A stretch of DNA of 64,000 bases from positions 1 to 64,000 of the forward strand of contig NZ_JAINWJ010000032.1 in assembly GCF_021021415.1 (NCBI RefSeq). Reading direction: 5' to 3'. This document shows, piece by piece, positions 25,384 to 34,030 of this stretch. Both the position numbers and the translations under genes were made by a program. Source of the DNA: Martelella mediterranea (GTDB lineage: Bacteria > Pseudomonadota > Alphaproteobacteria > Rhizobiales > Rhizobiaceae). The notes under the pieces are model-generated. The model saw only the letters and a program-made list of their open reading frames with translations. It was not told the origin of the DNA and ran no database searches. Every line of letters starts with the position of its first letter. Position 1 is the stretch's first letter.

Positions 25384-27048
25384 TTGGCTGAAGCAGATTT
25401 TGTCATCGTGGGTTCGGGTTCCGCGGGCGCGGCCATGGCCTATCGTCTGTCGGAGGACGGGAAGTATTCGGTGCTGGTGCTGGAATATGGCGGCACGGAT
25501 ATCGGACCGTTCATCCAGATGCCGGCAGCCCTTTCCTATCCGATGAACATGAAGCGCTATGACTGGGGCTTTGCCTCCGAGCCGGAGCCTAACCTCGGCA
25601 ACCGGCGGCTCGCCACCCCGCGCGGCAAGGTGATCGGCGGCTCGTCCTCGATCAACGGCATGGTCTATGTGCGCGGCCACGCGATGGACTTCGATCACTG
25701 GGCCGAGACCGGCGCTGCCGGCTGGGGCTTTGCCGACGTGCTGCCCTATTTCAAGCGCATGGAAAACTGGCATGACAGCGGCCATGGCGGCGATCCGTCC
25801 TGGCGCGGCAATGCCGGCCCGCTGCATGTTACCCGCGGGCCGCGCAAGAACCCGCTGTTTCACGCCTTCGTCGAGGCGGGCCGTCAGGCCGGTTTCGAAC
25901 TGACCGAGGACTATAACGGCGAGAAGCAGGAAGGCTTCGGACCGATGGAGCAGACGGTGTGGAAGGGGCGGCGCTGGTCGGCGGCGAACGCCTATCTGAA
26001 ACCGGCGCTGAAGCGCGAAAACCTCGATATCATCCGCTGTTTCGCCCGCAAGGTGATCATCGAGAACGGCCGCGCCGTCGGCGTCGAGATCGAGCGCGGC
26101 GGCAGGGTTGAAACGGTCAGGGCGCGCCGCGAGGTGATCCTCGCCGCCTCATCGATCAACACGCCGAAACTGCTGCTTCTGTCCGGCATCGGCCCGGCGG
26201 CGGAGCTTGCCGAGCACGATATCCCGGTGGTCGCCGATCGTCCCGGCGTCGGCAAGAACCTGCAGGACCATCTGGAGGTCTATATCCAGCAGGCGAGCAC
26301 CCAGCCGATCACGCTCTACAAGCACTGGAACCTGTTCGGCAAGGCGCTGGCGGGCGCGCAGTGGCTGTTCTTCAAGAACGGCATCGGCGCCTCGAACCAG
26401 TTCGAAAGCGCCGCCTTCCTGCGCTCGGCGGCCGGCGTCGACTATCCGGATATCCAGTATCATTTCCTGCCGATGGCGGTGCGCTATGACGGCAAGGCGG
26501 CGGCGGAAGGCCACGGCTTCCAGGCCCATGTCGGGCCGATGCGCTCGCCGTCCCGCGGTGAAATCACGCTGAAGAGCGCTGATCCGGCGGAAGACCCGAA
26601 GATCGTGTTCAACTATATGAGCCACGACAAGGACTGGGCCGATTTCCGGCGCTGTGTGCGGCTAACGCGCGAAATCTTCGCGCAACCCGCCTTCGATCCC
26701 TATCGCGGCAAGGAAATTCAGCCCGGCGCCGACGTCCAGAGCGACGACGAGATCGACGGTTTCATCCGCGAGCACGCCGAAAGCGCCTACCACCCCTGCG
26801 GCACGGCGAAGATGGGGGCCGCAAGCGATCCGATGGCGGTGGTCGATCCCGAATGCCGGGTCATCGGCGTTGAGGGACTGCGGGTTGCCGACAGTTCGAT
26901 CTTCCCCCGCATCACCAACGGCAATCTCAACGCACCCTCAATCATGGTCGGCGAAAAAGCCAGCGACCACATCCTCGGCCGCCACCCGCTTGCGCCCGAA
27001 AACGCCGAGCCGTGGATGAACCCGCGCCGGCAAACGTCGGATCGCTAG
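25384..27048 (+). CDS. betA: Choline dehydrogenase BetA (GMC family)
   Basis: A GMC flavoprotein of 554 residues that oxidises choline to betaine aldehyde. The FAD loop GSGSAG is followed by [22 protein letters not shown], characteristic of BetA. The catalytic His lies in [12 protein letters not shown] and the Asn in [18 protein letters not shown] near the C-terminus. I favour TTG at 25384, six bases after GAAAGGG, because BetA proteins begin just before [12 protein letters not shown]. An ATG at 25369 would add five residues but lacks a ribosome-binding site. It completes betICBA after the repeat-filled gap. Membrane association is usual in the family. Confidence 0.92.
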   Translation: MAEADFVIVGSGSAGAAMAYRLSEDGKYSVLVLEYGGTDIGPFIQMPAALSYPMNMKRYDWGFASEPEPNLGNRRLATPRGKVIGGSSSINGMVYVRGHAMDFDHWAETGAAGWGFADVLPYFKRMENWHDSGHGGDPSWRGNAGPLHVTRGPRKNPLFHAFVEAGRQAGFELTEDYNGEKQEGFGPMEQTVWKGRRWSAANAYLKPALKRENLDIIRCFARKVIIENGRAVGVEIERGGRVETVRARREVILAASSINTPKLLLLSGIGPAAELAEHDIPVVADRPGVGKNLQDHLEVYIQQASTQPITLYKHWNLFGKALAGAQWLFFKNGIGASNQFESAAFLRSAAGVDYPDIQYHFLPMAVRYDGKAAAEGHGFQAHVGPMRSPSRGEITLKSADPAEDPKIVFNYMSHDKDWADFRRCVRLTREIFAQPAFDPYRGKEIQPGADVQSDDEIDGFIREHAESAYHPCGTAKMGAASDPMAVVDPECRVIGVEGLRVADSSIFPRITNGNLNAPSIMVGEKASDHILGRHPLAPENAEPWMNPRRQTSDR

Positions 27049-27088
27049 GCCAGCACCGCCGCTTACCTACTGATTTTATGGATGATAT

Positions 27089-27115
27089 CCGAACGCTGAC
27101 GCCCCGGGCGTTCGG
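27089..27115 (+). terminator. Hairpin downstream of betA
   Basis: CCGAACGC (27089-27096) pairs with GCGTTCGG (27108-27115) in the 205-bp gap after betA. No U-run follows, so it may only protect the 3' end of the bet transcript or act with Rho. Confidence 0.35.
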
Positions 27116-27189
27116 CTCGGACCTCTCTGCGCGCCGGTTCCGCCGCGATGCGGCGATTCATCGATCGTGAAAACCCGTTCCGCGAGCGC

Positions 27190-27223
27190 TTGACGAACGT
27201 AATTTCAATATTCTATAGAATAT
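27190..27223 (+). promoter_or_regulatory. Promoter with overlapping palindromic operator for the second ABC operon
   Basis: TTGACG (27190-27195) and TATAGA (27214-27219), 18 bp apart, form a sigma70-like promoter. The perfect 16-bp palindrome ATATTCTATAGAATAT (27208-27223) covers the -10 element. Such short AT-rich TATAG-centred palindromes are typical GntR-family targets, and a GntR gene lies in this operon (34031-34738). Repression by that protein, relieved by the transported substrate or its product, is the likely mode. Confidence 0.6.
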
Positions 27224-27253
27224 AGAACACGCAACGCGGAGGAGGAGCAAGTC

Positions 27254-28609
27254 GTGAAAAGCATGATTGGAGGAAAGGGTGCCGCAAGAAGGCGCGTGCT
27301 CAAGGGGATGGCCACGTCTCTGGTGCTGGCGGCAATGCCGCTTGCAGCGGCTGATGCGCAGGAGGGCCTCGGCTCGCCGGGTGACCCGGTCGAAATCAAG
27401 ATCATGGCCAATGAGGCATTCGCCAACACCTGGCAGACCATTCTGGTTCCGGAGTTCAACAAGAAGTTCCCGAATGTCGAGGTCCGGATCGATGGCGTTC
27501 CCTATACGGAACTGCTCGCCAAGATGATGCTCGATGCCACCAGTCCCGATCCGGAATATGATATCCTGCTGGCCGACGATCCGTGGGTGCCGCAGCTTGC
27601 CTCGATCGGCGCGCTGATGGATCTCAAGGGAGATGAGATCGCCGCGATCACCGACGCGGATTACGACTGGGACGACTTCAATGCCGCGCCGCTTGCCGCC
27701 GGCGAATGGCAGGGCGTCCAGTATGCGGTCCCGGTCCGCTCCAACATGCTTTTGATGTTCTACAATCGCTCGCTCTACGACAAGGCGGGTGTGCCCGAGC
27801 CGACGCCGGAACTCACCTGGGAGCAATTCTTCGAAAATGCGCCGAAGTTGGTTCAGGATACCGATGGCGACGGCAAGGTCGATGCCTGGGCGATCGATAC
27901 CTATTTCGTGCGCGATCCGCTGACGCCGACCATCTGGCAGTCGATCCTCAACGCCAATGGCGGCAGCCTGCTCGATGACGATGGCAATCCCGCATTTGCC
28001 GACGATGTCGGCGTTGCTTCGCTGGAAACCCACAAGCGCCTGCTCGACTACGCGCCGCCCGGCGGTCTCAGCCACGGCTTCTCGGAATCGCTCCAGGCCT
28101 TCCGCCAGGGCGCGGTCGCCAACATGATCACCTGGGGCAGCGTCTACAAGTCGACCGCCGTCGACCCGCAGTCGACGACGCTCACCACCGATGAGGTCGG
28201 CATTCAGGTGCTTCCCGTCGGCGATGTCCGCGCCGGCACCCATCGCGGCATCTGGATTGCCGGCATCAGCAGCAAGACGGAACATCCCGAGGCGGCCTGG
28301 GCCTTCCTCCAGTGGCTGACCTCGAAGGAGGGCGAAAGCGTCAATGCCGCGCTGGTCGGCTCGTTCCCGGCCCGCAAGTCGACGCTTTCCGGAGAGCCGA
28401 GCGAACCATGGCTGGCGCCGGTCTATGCCACGCTGCAGAACGCCTATGAAGTTGCCGAAGAGGGTAAGATGTGGCGCATCCGCAGCCCGAAATCGGACGC
28501 CGCCCAGCAGGTGCTCGCCGATGAGGTCGCCCGCGCGCTTGCCGGCCAGGCGTCCGCGCAAGAGGCGCTCGATACCGCCTCCAAGAAGATCTCCAGGGTG
28601 CTGAACTAG
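27254..28609 (+). CDS. ABC transporter substrate-binding protein (CUT1), probably Tat-exported
   Basis: A 451-residue extracellular solute-binding protein family 1 member. The N-terminus RRRVLKGMATSLVLAAMPLAAADAQEG combines a twin-arginine-like motif with a hydrophobic stretch and an ADA cleavage site, suggesting Tat export. The mature protein has the usual IKIMANEAFANTW, YDILLADDPWVPQLA and PVRSNMLLMFYNRSLYDKAG elements. The start is GTG at 27254, seven bases after GGAGGAG; ATG 27263 is an alternative. It heads the second ABC operon and is followed by a strong hairpin at 28633-28656. The ligand is unknown; the neighbouring enzymes suggest a sugar, sugar acid or glycoside. Confidence 0.88.
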   Translation: MKSMIGGKGAARRRVLKGMATSLVLAAMPLAAADAQEGLGSPGDPVEIKIMANEAFANTWQTILVPEFNKKFPNVEVRIDGVPYTELLAKMMLDATSPDPEYDILLADDPWVPQLASIGALMDLKGDEIAAITDADYDWDDFNAAPLAAGEWQGVQYAVPVRSNMLLMFYNRSLYDKAGVPEPTPELTWEQFFENAPKLVQDTDGDGKVDAWAIDTYFVRDPLTPTIWQSILNANGGSLLDDDGNPAFADDVGVASLETHKRLLDYAPPGGLSHGFSESLQAFRQGAVANMITWGSVYKSTAVDPQSTTLTTDEVGIQVLPVGDVRAGTHRGIWIAGISSKTEHPEAAWAFLQWLTSKEGESVNAALVGSFPARKSTLSGEPSEPWLAPVYATLQNAYEVAEEGKMWRIRSPKSDAAQQVLADEVARALAGQASAQEALDTASKKISRVLN

Positions 28610-28632
28610 GCCGTTCAACCAGGCAGACAAGA

Positions 28633-28656
28633 CGGATGCGGGCCTTCCCGCATCCG
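28633..28656 (+). other. Strong intercistronic hairpin after the binding-protein gene
   Basis: CGGATGCGGG (28633-28642) and CCCGCATCCG (28647-28656) form a perfect 10-bp stem with a CCTT loop, 24 bp after the SBP stop. No U-run follows directly. Its place suggests protection of the binding-protein message or partial termination before the downstream genes. Confidence 0.55.
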
Positions 28657-28783
28657 CCGCCAACCTTCCAGAATTTTACAACAGCTTTTGCCGGCGGAGA
28701 CGCGGCGCAATCGCGATCGTGTCGATGCTTTCGGCATCGAATGCCTGGGTCGGAGATATCCGCGCCCATACCGACTGAGGACC

Positions 28784-30013
28784 ATGATGCCAACGAAGGC
28801 CATAATCAGTGACGTCAAGACGCTGTCCTGCAGCAATTCCTGGCGCAACTACAATTTCCTGAAGATCACCACCGAGGACGGGATCGTCGGCTGGAGCGAG
28901 TTCGACGAGTATTTCGGCTCGCCCGGCGTCGGCGCGGCGATCAACCAGATCGCGCCGCGCATGATCGGCAAGAGCGCGATGCATCACGAGCATATCCGCG
29001 AGGATTTGCGCAATGTCACGCGGCCCGGCTCCGGCGGCGTCGTCGGCCAGGCGCTGGGGGCGATCGAAAATGCGCTTCTCGACATCAAGGCCAAGACGCT
29101 GGACGTGCCCTGCCATGTTCTGCTTGGCGGCAAGGTGCGCGACAGGATCCGGGTCTACTGGTCGCATTGCGTTTCCTATCGCACCCGCACCCAGCACTTC
29201 TCGCCCGGCATCACCGATATCGAGGGCGTGAAGCAGATCGCCCGCGAAGTCGGCGAAAAGGGATTCTCGGCACTCAAGACCAATATCTTCCGCTACGACG
29301 CCGAGGATAGGATCGAGCCCTGGTCGCCCGGCTTCGGCCGTCCCTACGAGACCGGCCGCAATGTCGAGCGCAAGACGCTTGAGGGCCTTCGCCGTCACCT
29401 TGAGGTCATGCGCACCGAGGCCGGTCCCGACATCGACATGCTGCTCGATCTCAATTTCAACGCCAAGACCGACGGCTATCTGAAAATCCTGCGCGAAATC
29501 GACGACCTTGACCTGTTCTGGGTCGAACTCGATACGCTCGACCCCGAGGCGCTCGCCTATATCCGCTCGCAGAGCCGGCACCCGATCGCCTCGTGCGAGA
29601 CCCTGATCGGGCTCCAGCAGTTCCTGCCCTTCTTCCGCGCCCAGGCCGTCGATGTCGCGATCATTGATACGCCCTGGAACGGCGTCTGGCAGTCGATGAA
29701 GATCGCCGCCGCAGCGGAAGCCTACGAGACCAATGTCGCCTGCCACAATTTCTACGGCCATCTCTGCACGATGATGAACGCGCATTTCTGCGCGGCGGTG
29801 CCGAACCTGACGATCATGGAAACCGATATCGACCGGATCGGCTGGGATGCGGAAATCTTCACCCACCTGCCGGAATTCCAGGATGGCTATCTCATCCTTC
29901 CCGACAGGCCGGGCTGGGGCACCGAGCCGATCGAGGCGGCGCTTGCCGACCATCCGCCGGTTCCAGGCGCCGGCATGTGGCAGCGCACCGAAGCCTCGAA
30001 GCTTTCGGTATAA
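28784..30013 (+). CDS. Mandelate racemase/muconate lactonizing enzyme (enolase superfamily) protein
   Basis: A 409-residue enolase-superfamily enzyme, probably a sugar-acid dehydratase or racemase. The N-terminal capping domain (ISDVKTLSCSNSWRNYNFLKITTEDGIVGWSEFDEYF) precedes the barrel. Metal ligands are seen as Asp in DMLLDLNFN, Glu in LFWVELD and Glu in ASCETLIG; a Lys in SALKTN and a His in ACHNFYGH occupy places used for acid-base chemistry. Two adjacent ATG codons (28784, 28787) follow CTGAGG; I use the first. It lies between the binding protein and the GMC dehydrogenase. The substrate cannot be deduced. Confidence 0.82.
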   Translation: MMPTKAIISDVKTLSCSNSWRNYNFLKITTEDGIVGWSEFDEYFGSPGVGAAINQIAPRMIGKSAMHHEHIREDLRNVTRPGSGGVVGQALGAIENALLDIKAKTLDVPCHVLLGGKVRDRIRVYWSHCVSYRTRTQHFSPGITDIEGVKQIAREVGEKGFSALKTNIFRYDAEDRIEPWSPGFGRPYETGRNVERKTLEGLRRHLEVMRTEAGPDIDMLLDLNFNAKTDGYLKILREIDDLDLFWVELDTLDPEALAYIRSQSRHPIASCETLIGLQQFLPFFRAQAVDVAIIDTPWNGVWQSMKIAAAAEAYETNVACHNFYGHLCTMMNAHFCAAVPNLTIMETDIDRIGWDAEIFTHLPEFQDGYLILPDRPGWGTEPIEAALADHPPVPGAGMWQRTEASKLSV

Positions 30014-30044
30014 TGGCGGATGAGGGGAGGCCCGGGCTTCGATC

Positions 30045-31643
30045 ATGAATGAGAAAGTGGATGTCCTGATCATCGGCGCGGGCGCTTCCGGCGCGGCCAT
30101 GGCCTGGAGCCTGGCCGATACCAGGATGCATATCCTGTGCCTGGATCAGGGAGACTGGCAGAACACCTCCGACTTCCCCAGCAACGGGCGGGACTGGGAA
30201 GCGCGCCTGACGGAGGACTTCGCCCTCAGCCCCAACCGTCGGCGGCTCGCCGCCGACTATCCGGTCAATGACGATGATTCGCCGATCAAGATCTCCAATT
30301 TCAATGGCGTCGGCGGCGGCACCATCCTCTATGCTGGGCATTATCCCCGGCTCCACCCCTCCGATTTCAGGGTCCGCAGCCTGGACGGCGTCGCCGATGA
30401 CTGGCCGATCGACTACGAGACGCTGGAACCTTTCTTCGCCCTCAACGACCGGATGATGGGCGTTGCCAGCCTGGCGGGCGATCCGGCCTATCCCGAGAAA
30501 GATCAGGTCATGGGGCCGATCCCGCTTGGCCGCACGGGTCAGGTGCTCGGCAAGGCCATGAACGATCTCGGCTGGCACTGGTGGCCGTCGGATGCGGCGA
30601 TCGCGACGCGCGAATATGAGGGCCGGGCGCCCTGCATCAATCTCGGCCAATGCGGCTCCGGCTGCGCCCAGGGCGCCAAGGGCACGACCGATCTGACCTA
30701 CTGGCCGGAGGCGCAGCGCGCCCGCGTCGAGATACGGCCGCGCTGTCGCGTCAGCCGGGTCGAAACCGGTCCGGACGGCATGGCGACGGGCGCTCATTAT
30801 TTCGACGCGGACGGCAAGGAGCAGTTCCAGCCGGCCGAAATCGTGATCCTTGCCTGCAACGGCATCGGCACGCCGCGCCTGTTGCTCAACTCGGCCTCCG
30901 GCCGCTTTCCCCATGGTCTCGCCAATTCCAGCGGCCTCGTCGGGCGCAACCTGATGCTCCACCCCTATGCCCAGATACGCGGCCATTTCGACCAGCCGAT
31001 GGATGGCCATCGCGGCTCGCCGATCTGCATCTGGAGCCATGAGTTCTACGAGACCGAAGCGGCGCGCGGCTTCGTGCGCGGCTATTGCTATCAGTTTTCG
31101 CGCGGCATGGGCCCGGTTCGCACCGCGATGACCGGCATGGCGGATGGGCTGCTGCCCTGGGGCGAGGATCATCACGATGCCTTCCGCCGGCTGTTCGGCC
31201 ACAGCGCCGGCATGCTGGCGATCTGCGAGGATCTGCCAGAGGAGCACAATCGCGTCACGCTCGATCCGGAGCTCAAGGACGCAAACGGCATTCCCGCGCC
31301 GAAGATCAGCTACCGGCTGAGCGAGAATTCGCGCCTGATGCTCGACCATTCGGTGGAACGCGGCGTCGAAATCCTGAAGGCCGCCGGCGCGCGCGATATC
31401 ACCACCCGCGTGCCGCTGCCCTATGCCGGCTGGCATCTGATGGGGACCGCCCGCATGGGCACGGACCCCGAGCGCTCCGTCGTCAATGAATGGGGCCGCA
31501 GCCACGATGTGAAGAACCTGTTCATCGTCGACGGCAGTGTTTTCGTCACCTCCGGCGGGGTCAACCCGACCTCGACGATCCAGGCGGTGGCGCTCTATGT
31601 CGCCGATCAGATCAAGACCCGCCTCTACGAGCTTTTCGATTGA
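30045..31643 (+). CDS. GMC-family dehydrogenase, large subunit type
   Basis: A 532-residue GMC flavoprotein with the FAD loop GAGASG near residue 10. CGSGCAQGAKGTTDLTYW is a Cys-containing segment seen in sugar dehydrogenases that work with a small subunit. The catalytic His lies in AGWHLMGTARMG and the Asn in GGVNPTSTIQAVAL. There is no signal peptide. Its stop is 7 bp before a gluconate-2-dehydrogenase-subunit-3-like gene, an arrangement known from membrane-linked gluconate and glucoside-3-dehydrogenase complexes. No cytochrome c subunit gene is present, so the electron acceptor is unclear. Confidence 0.88.
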   Translation: MNEKVDVLIIGAGASGAAMAWSLADTRMHILCLDQGDWQNTSDFPSNGRDWEARLTEDFALSPNRRRLAADYPVNDDDSPIKISNFNGVGGGTILYAGHYPRLHPSDFRVRSLDGVADDWPIDYETLEPFFALNDRMMGVASLAGDPAYPEKDQVMGPIPLGRTGQVLGKAMNDLGWHWWPSDAAIATREYEGRAPCINLGQCGSGCAQGAKGTTDLTYWPEAQRARVEIRPRCRVSRVETGPDGMATGAHYFDADGKEQFQPAEIVILACNGIGTPRLLLNSASGRFPHGLANSSGLVGRNLMLHPYAQIRGHFDQPMDGHRGSPICIWSHEFYETEAARGFVRGYCYQFSRGMGPVRTAMTGMADGLLPWGEDHHDAFRRLFGHSAGMLAICEDLPEEHNRVTLDPELKDANGIPAPKISYRLSENSRLMLDHSVERGVEILKAAGARDITTRVPLPYAGWHLMGTARMGTDPERSVVNEWGRSHDVKNLFIVDGSVFVTSGGVNPTSTIQAVALYVADQIKTRLYELFD

Positions 31644-31650
31644 ACCGGCC

Positions 31651-32115
31651 ATGACACAGACGATGACAGACCGGGCGGAACCGCCGCCCTTCGAAGATAA
31701 CGAAAAGATCTTGTTCGCAATCGTCGGGCACATGATCCCGGCAAGCGCGCGCCACGGCGTGCCCGGCGCCGATGATCCGGCGATCTATGCCGATATCCTA
31801 CGCTCGGTCGGCCGCGACCGGCAGGCGCTCGCCGAGGCGCTCGCAGCGGTCGAGACGCGCGCCGGAGCAGGCTTCGCGGCGCTTTCGCGCGAGGAGCAGG
31901 CCACGATCCTGCGGGAATTCCGCGCCGATGAGCCGGCGCTTGCCGGCGTGATAGAGGCCGTCACTGCGCGTTGCTATTATCGCGATGACCGGGTCATGGC
32001 GTCGATCGGCATAGAGGTCCGTCCGCCGTTTCCGGAAGGCTATGCGGTCGAGGAAGGGGACTTGTCGCTGCTTGATCCCGTGCGGGCGCGCGGCCCGATC
32101 TGGCGTGCGCCCTGA
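31651..32115 (+). CDS. Gluconate 2-dehydrogenase subunit 3-family protein
   Basis: A 154-residue small-subunit protein. Features of the family are EKILFAIVGHMIPASARHGVPGADD near the N-terminus and the C-terminal CYYRDDRVMASIG followed by RPPFPEGYAVEEGDL and LLDPVRARGPIWR. Family knowledge: it pairs with a GMC flavoprotein and, when it carries a Tat signal, carries the complex to the periplasm. Here the chain begins MTQTMTDRAEPPPFEDNEK with no signal sequence, so the complex seems cytoplasmic. It directly follows its presumed partner. Confidence 0.8.
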   Translation: MTQTMTDRAEPPPFEDNEKILFAIVGHMIPASARHGVPGADDPAIYADILRSVGRDRQALAEALAAVETRAGAGFAALSREEQATILREFRADEPALAGVIEAVTARCYYRDDRVMASIGIEVRPPFPEGYAVEEGDLSLLDPVRARGPIWRAP

Positions 32116-32199
32116 ACGAAGCGCGCCGCGCCGACCGCGAGAAAGGCCCCGACAGATAAGGGGCGGAGAGGACGAGGAAGCATGAGGGAGGAGACCGGG

Positions 32200-33141
32200 A
32201 TGACGACAGAGACCGTATCGCGCCGCGATGCCGCAGGCGGCGAGGCAGCGCGCCATGCCCGGCGGCATGCGCTGGCCGACCTTCTGAGCCGCTGGTCGTT
32301 CCTGATGCCGAGCATGCTGGTGCTGATCGTCATGCTCGCCTATCCGATCTTCTACACGATCGAGATCAGCTTTTCCTCCTTCGATCTTGCGAGCTTCAGC
32401 GCCGATCAATGGGTCGGCTGGGAGAATTACCGCGAGGTGATCGGCGACTACCGGTTCTGGGAATCGCTGAAGGTCACGCTGATCTATCTGGTGATCGCCC
32501 TGCCACTGCAGGTCGTGCTCGGCTTCGGCATCGCCTATCTGATCAATGCCGAATGGTGGGGCCGGGGCATATTGCGCGCGCTGTTCATCATTCCCATGGT
32601 GGTCGCCCCCGTGGTCGCCGGCGGCATGTGGCGGATGATCCTCGATCCGCTCTGGGGCATCGCCAATTACTGGCTCGGCCTTGTCGGCCTCGGCCCGCTC
32701 GACTGGTTCGGCGATGCGCGATTGGCGATGGCCTCGATCATCATCATCGACACATGGCGCTGGACCCCGTTCATCGTGCTGATCGCCACCGCCGCGCTGC
32801 TTGCCCTGCCGAAGGATGTGTTCGAGGCCGCCAAGATCGACGGCGCCGGCTGGTGGTCCACGCTCTGGTCCGTCGCCGTGCCGCTTCTGGTGCCGGTGAT
32901 CGCGGCCACCTTCGTCATCCGCTGGCTCGGCGCGGTGAAGATGTTCGACATCGTGCTGGCCGCCACCTATGGCGGGCCGGGCAAGGCCACCAATGTGATC
33001 AACCTGTTCATCTACGAGGAGGCGTTCCGCTCGCTGCGCTTTGCCGAATCCGCGGCAATGGCCGTCATCGTGCTGATCCTGACCATGGTTCTGACCGGCA
33101 TCTTCCTCCGCGGCAGCCGCAAACTGGAGGAACTGTTTTGA
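32200..33141 (+). CDS. Sugar ABC transporter permease (MalF-like)
   Basis: A permease of about 313 residues with six membrane segments beginning near FLMPSMLVLIVMLAYPIFYTI. The ATPase docking loop is AAKIDGAGWWSTLWSVAVP. The start at 32200 follows GGGAGGAG; an ATG at 32182 in frame, behind GAGGAAG, is also possible. Its last bases overlap the next permease gene as TTGA. It is the first of the two permeases of the 27254 operon. Confidence 0.9.
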   Translation: MTTETVSRRDAAGGEAARHARRHALADLLSRWSFLMPSMLVLIVMLAYPIFYTIEISFSSFDLASFSADQWVGWENYREVIGDYRFWESLKVTLIYLVIALPLQVVLGFGIAYLINAEWWGRGILRALFIIPMVVAPVVAGGMWRMILDPLWGIANYWLGLVGLGPLDWFGDARLAMASIIIIDTWRWTPFIVLIATAALLALPKDVFEAAKIDGAGWWSTLWSVAVPLLVPVIAATFVIRWLGAVKMFDIVLAATYGGPGKATNVINLFIYEEAFRSLRFAESAAMAVIVLILTMVLTGIFLRGSRKLEELF

Positions 33142-33992
33142 GCGCCCCCGTCCCATCGTCAGCGCCCGCAAGCGCCTTCGGGCACAGGCTGCGGATCGCC
33201 GCCGCCATCATCGTCAGCCTGTTCTTCCTGTTTCCGATCTACTGGATGGTGCTGACCTCGTTCAAGCAGCAGGTGGACATCTTCACCAATCCGCCGACCT
33301 TCTTCTTCACGCCGACGCTTGCGACCTACACCGAATATATCGCGCGGGCTGATATCGTCCGGCGGCTGATCAACACCGTCATCGTCGCCACCGGCTCCGG
33401 GCTGCTGTCGATCGTGGTCGGCACCATGGCGGGTTACGCGCTCGCCCGCATCCGGCTGCGCGGGGCCGGCACGATCGGGCTGCTGATCCTGCTGTCGCGC
33501 GGCGTGCCGCCGATCGCGCTGGCGGTGCCGATGTTCCTGGTCGCGCGCAAGTTCGGCCTGACCGACAAGCACATCACCCTGATCCTCGCCTACAGCACCT
33601 TCCTGATCCCCTATGTGATGTGGCTGATGCGCAGCTTTTTCCTCTCCCTGCCGAAGGAGCTTGAGGAATCCGCCATGATCGACGGATGCTCGCGCTATGG
33701 CGCCTTCTTCAAGATCATCCTGCCGATCTCGCTGCCCGGCCTGCTGTCGACCCTGATCTTCAGCATGATCCTCGCCTGGGAGGAACTGCTGTTCGCGCTC
33801 GTGCTCACCAACCGCAACGCCTCGACCATACCGGTGGCGATCGCCGGCATTGCGGGCGACACCGTCAACGGCGCGAACTGGGGCGCGCTCACCGCCGTCG
33901 GCACGATCACCGTCGTTCCGGTGGTGATCTTCGCCCTTCTGGTGCAGAAGTGGTTGATCAAGGGCTTGGCGGACGGCGCGACCAAGGGATAA
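33138..33992 (+). CDS. Carbohydrate ABC transporter permease (MalG-like)
   Basis: A permease of 284 residues beginning at TTG, which overlaps the stop of the preceding gene (TTGA) and lies 7 bases after GGAGG. The family start segment HRLRIAAAIIVSLFFLFPIYWMVLTSFK follows, and no ATG lies near it. The docking loop is ESAMIDGCSRYGAFFKIILP and the end WLIKGLADGATKG is typical of MalG-like proteins. It is the second permease of the operon; the GntR regulator gene follows after 38 bp. Confidence 0.9.
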   Translation: MSAPVPSSAPASAFGHRLRIAAAIIVSLFFLFPIYWMVLTSFKQQVDIFTNPPTFFFTPTLATYTEYIARADIVRRLINTVIVATGSGLLSIVVGTMAGYALARIRLRGAGTIGLLILLSRGVPPIALAVPMFLVARKFGLTDKHITLILAYSTFLIPYVMWLMRSFFLSLPKELEESAMIDGCSRYGAFFKIILPISLPGLLSTLIFSMILAWEELLFALVLTNRNASTIPVAIAGIAGDTVNGANWGALTAVGTITVVPVVIFALLVQKWLIKGLADGATKG

Positions 33993-34030
33993 TTGCGCCG
34001 GAGCCTCAAAACCGGAACTGGACGGAAACC

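Noticed and set aside
29892-31733. Long open frame on the minus strand (613 codons) opposite the GMC dehydrogenase and its partner
   Set aside because: The plus strand has two complete proteins with conserved motifs. The minus-strand translation is rich in His, Arg and Gly and has no domain, as expected for an antisense frame in GC-rich DNA.
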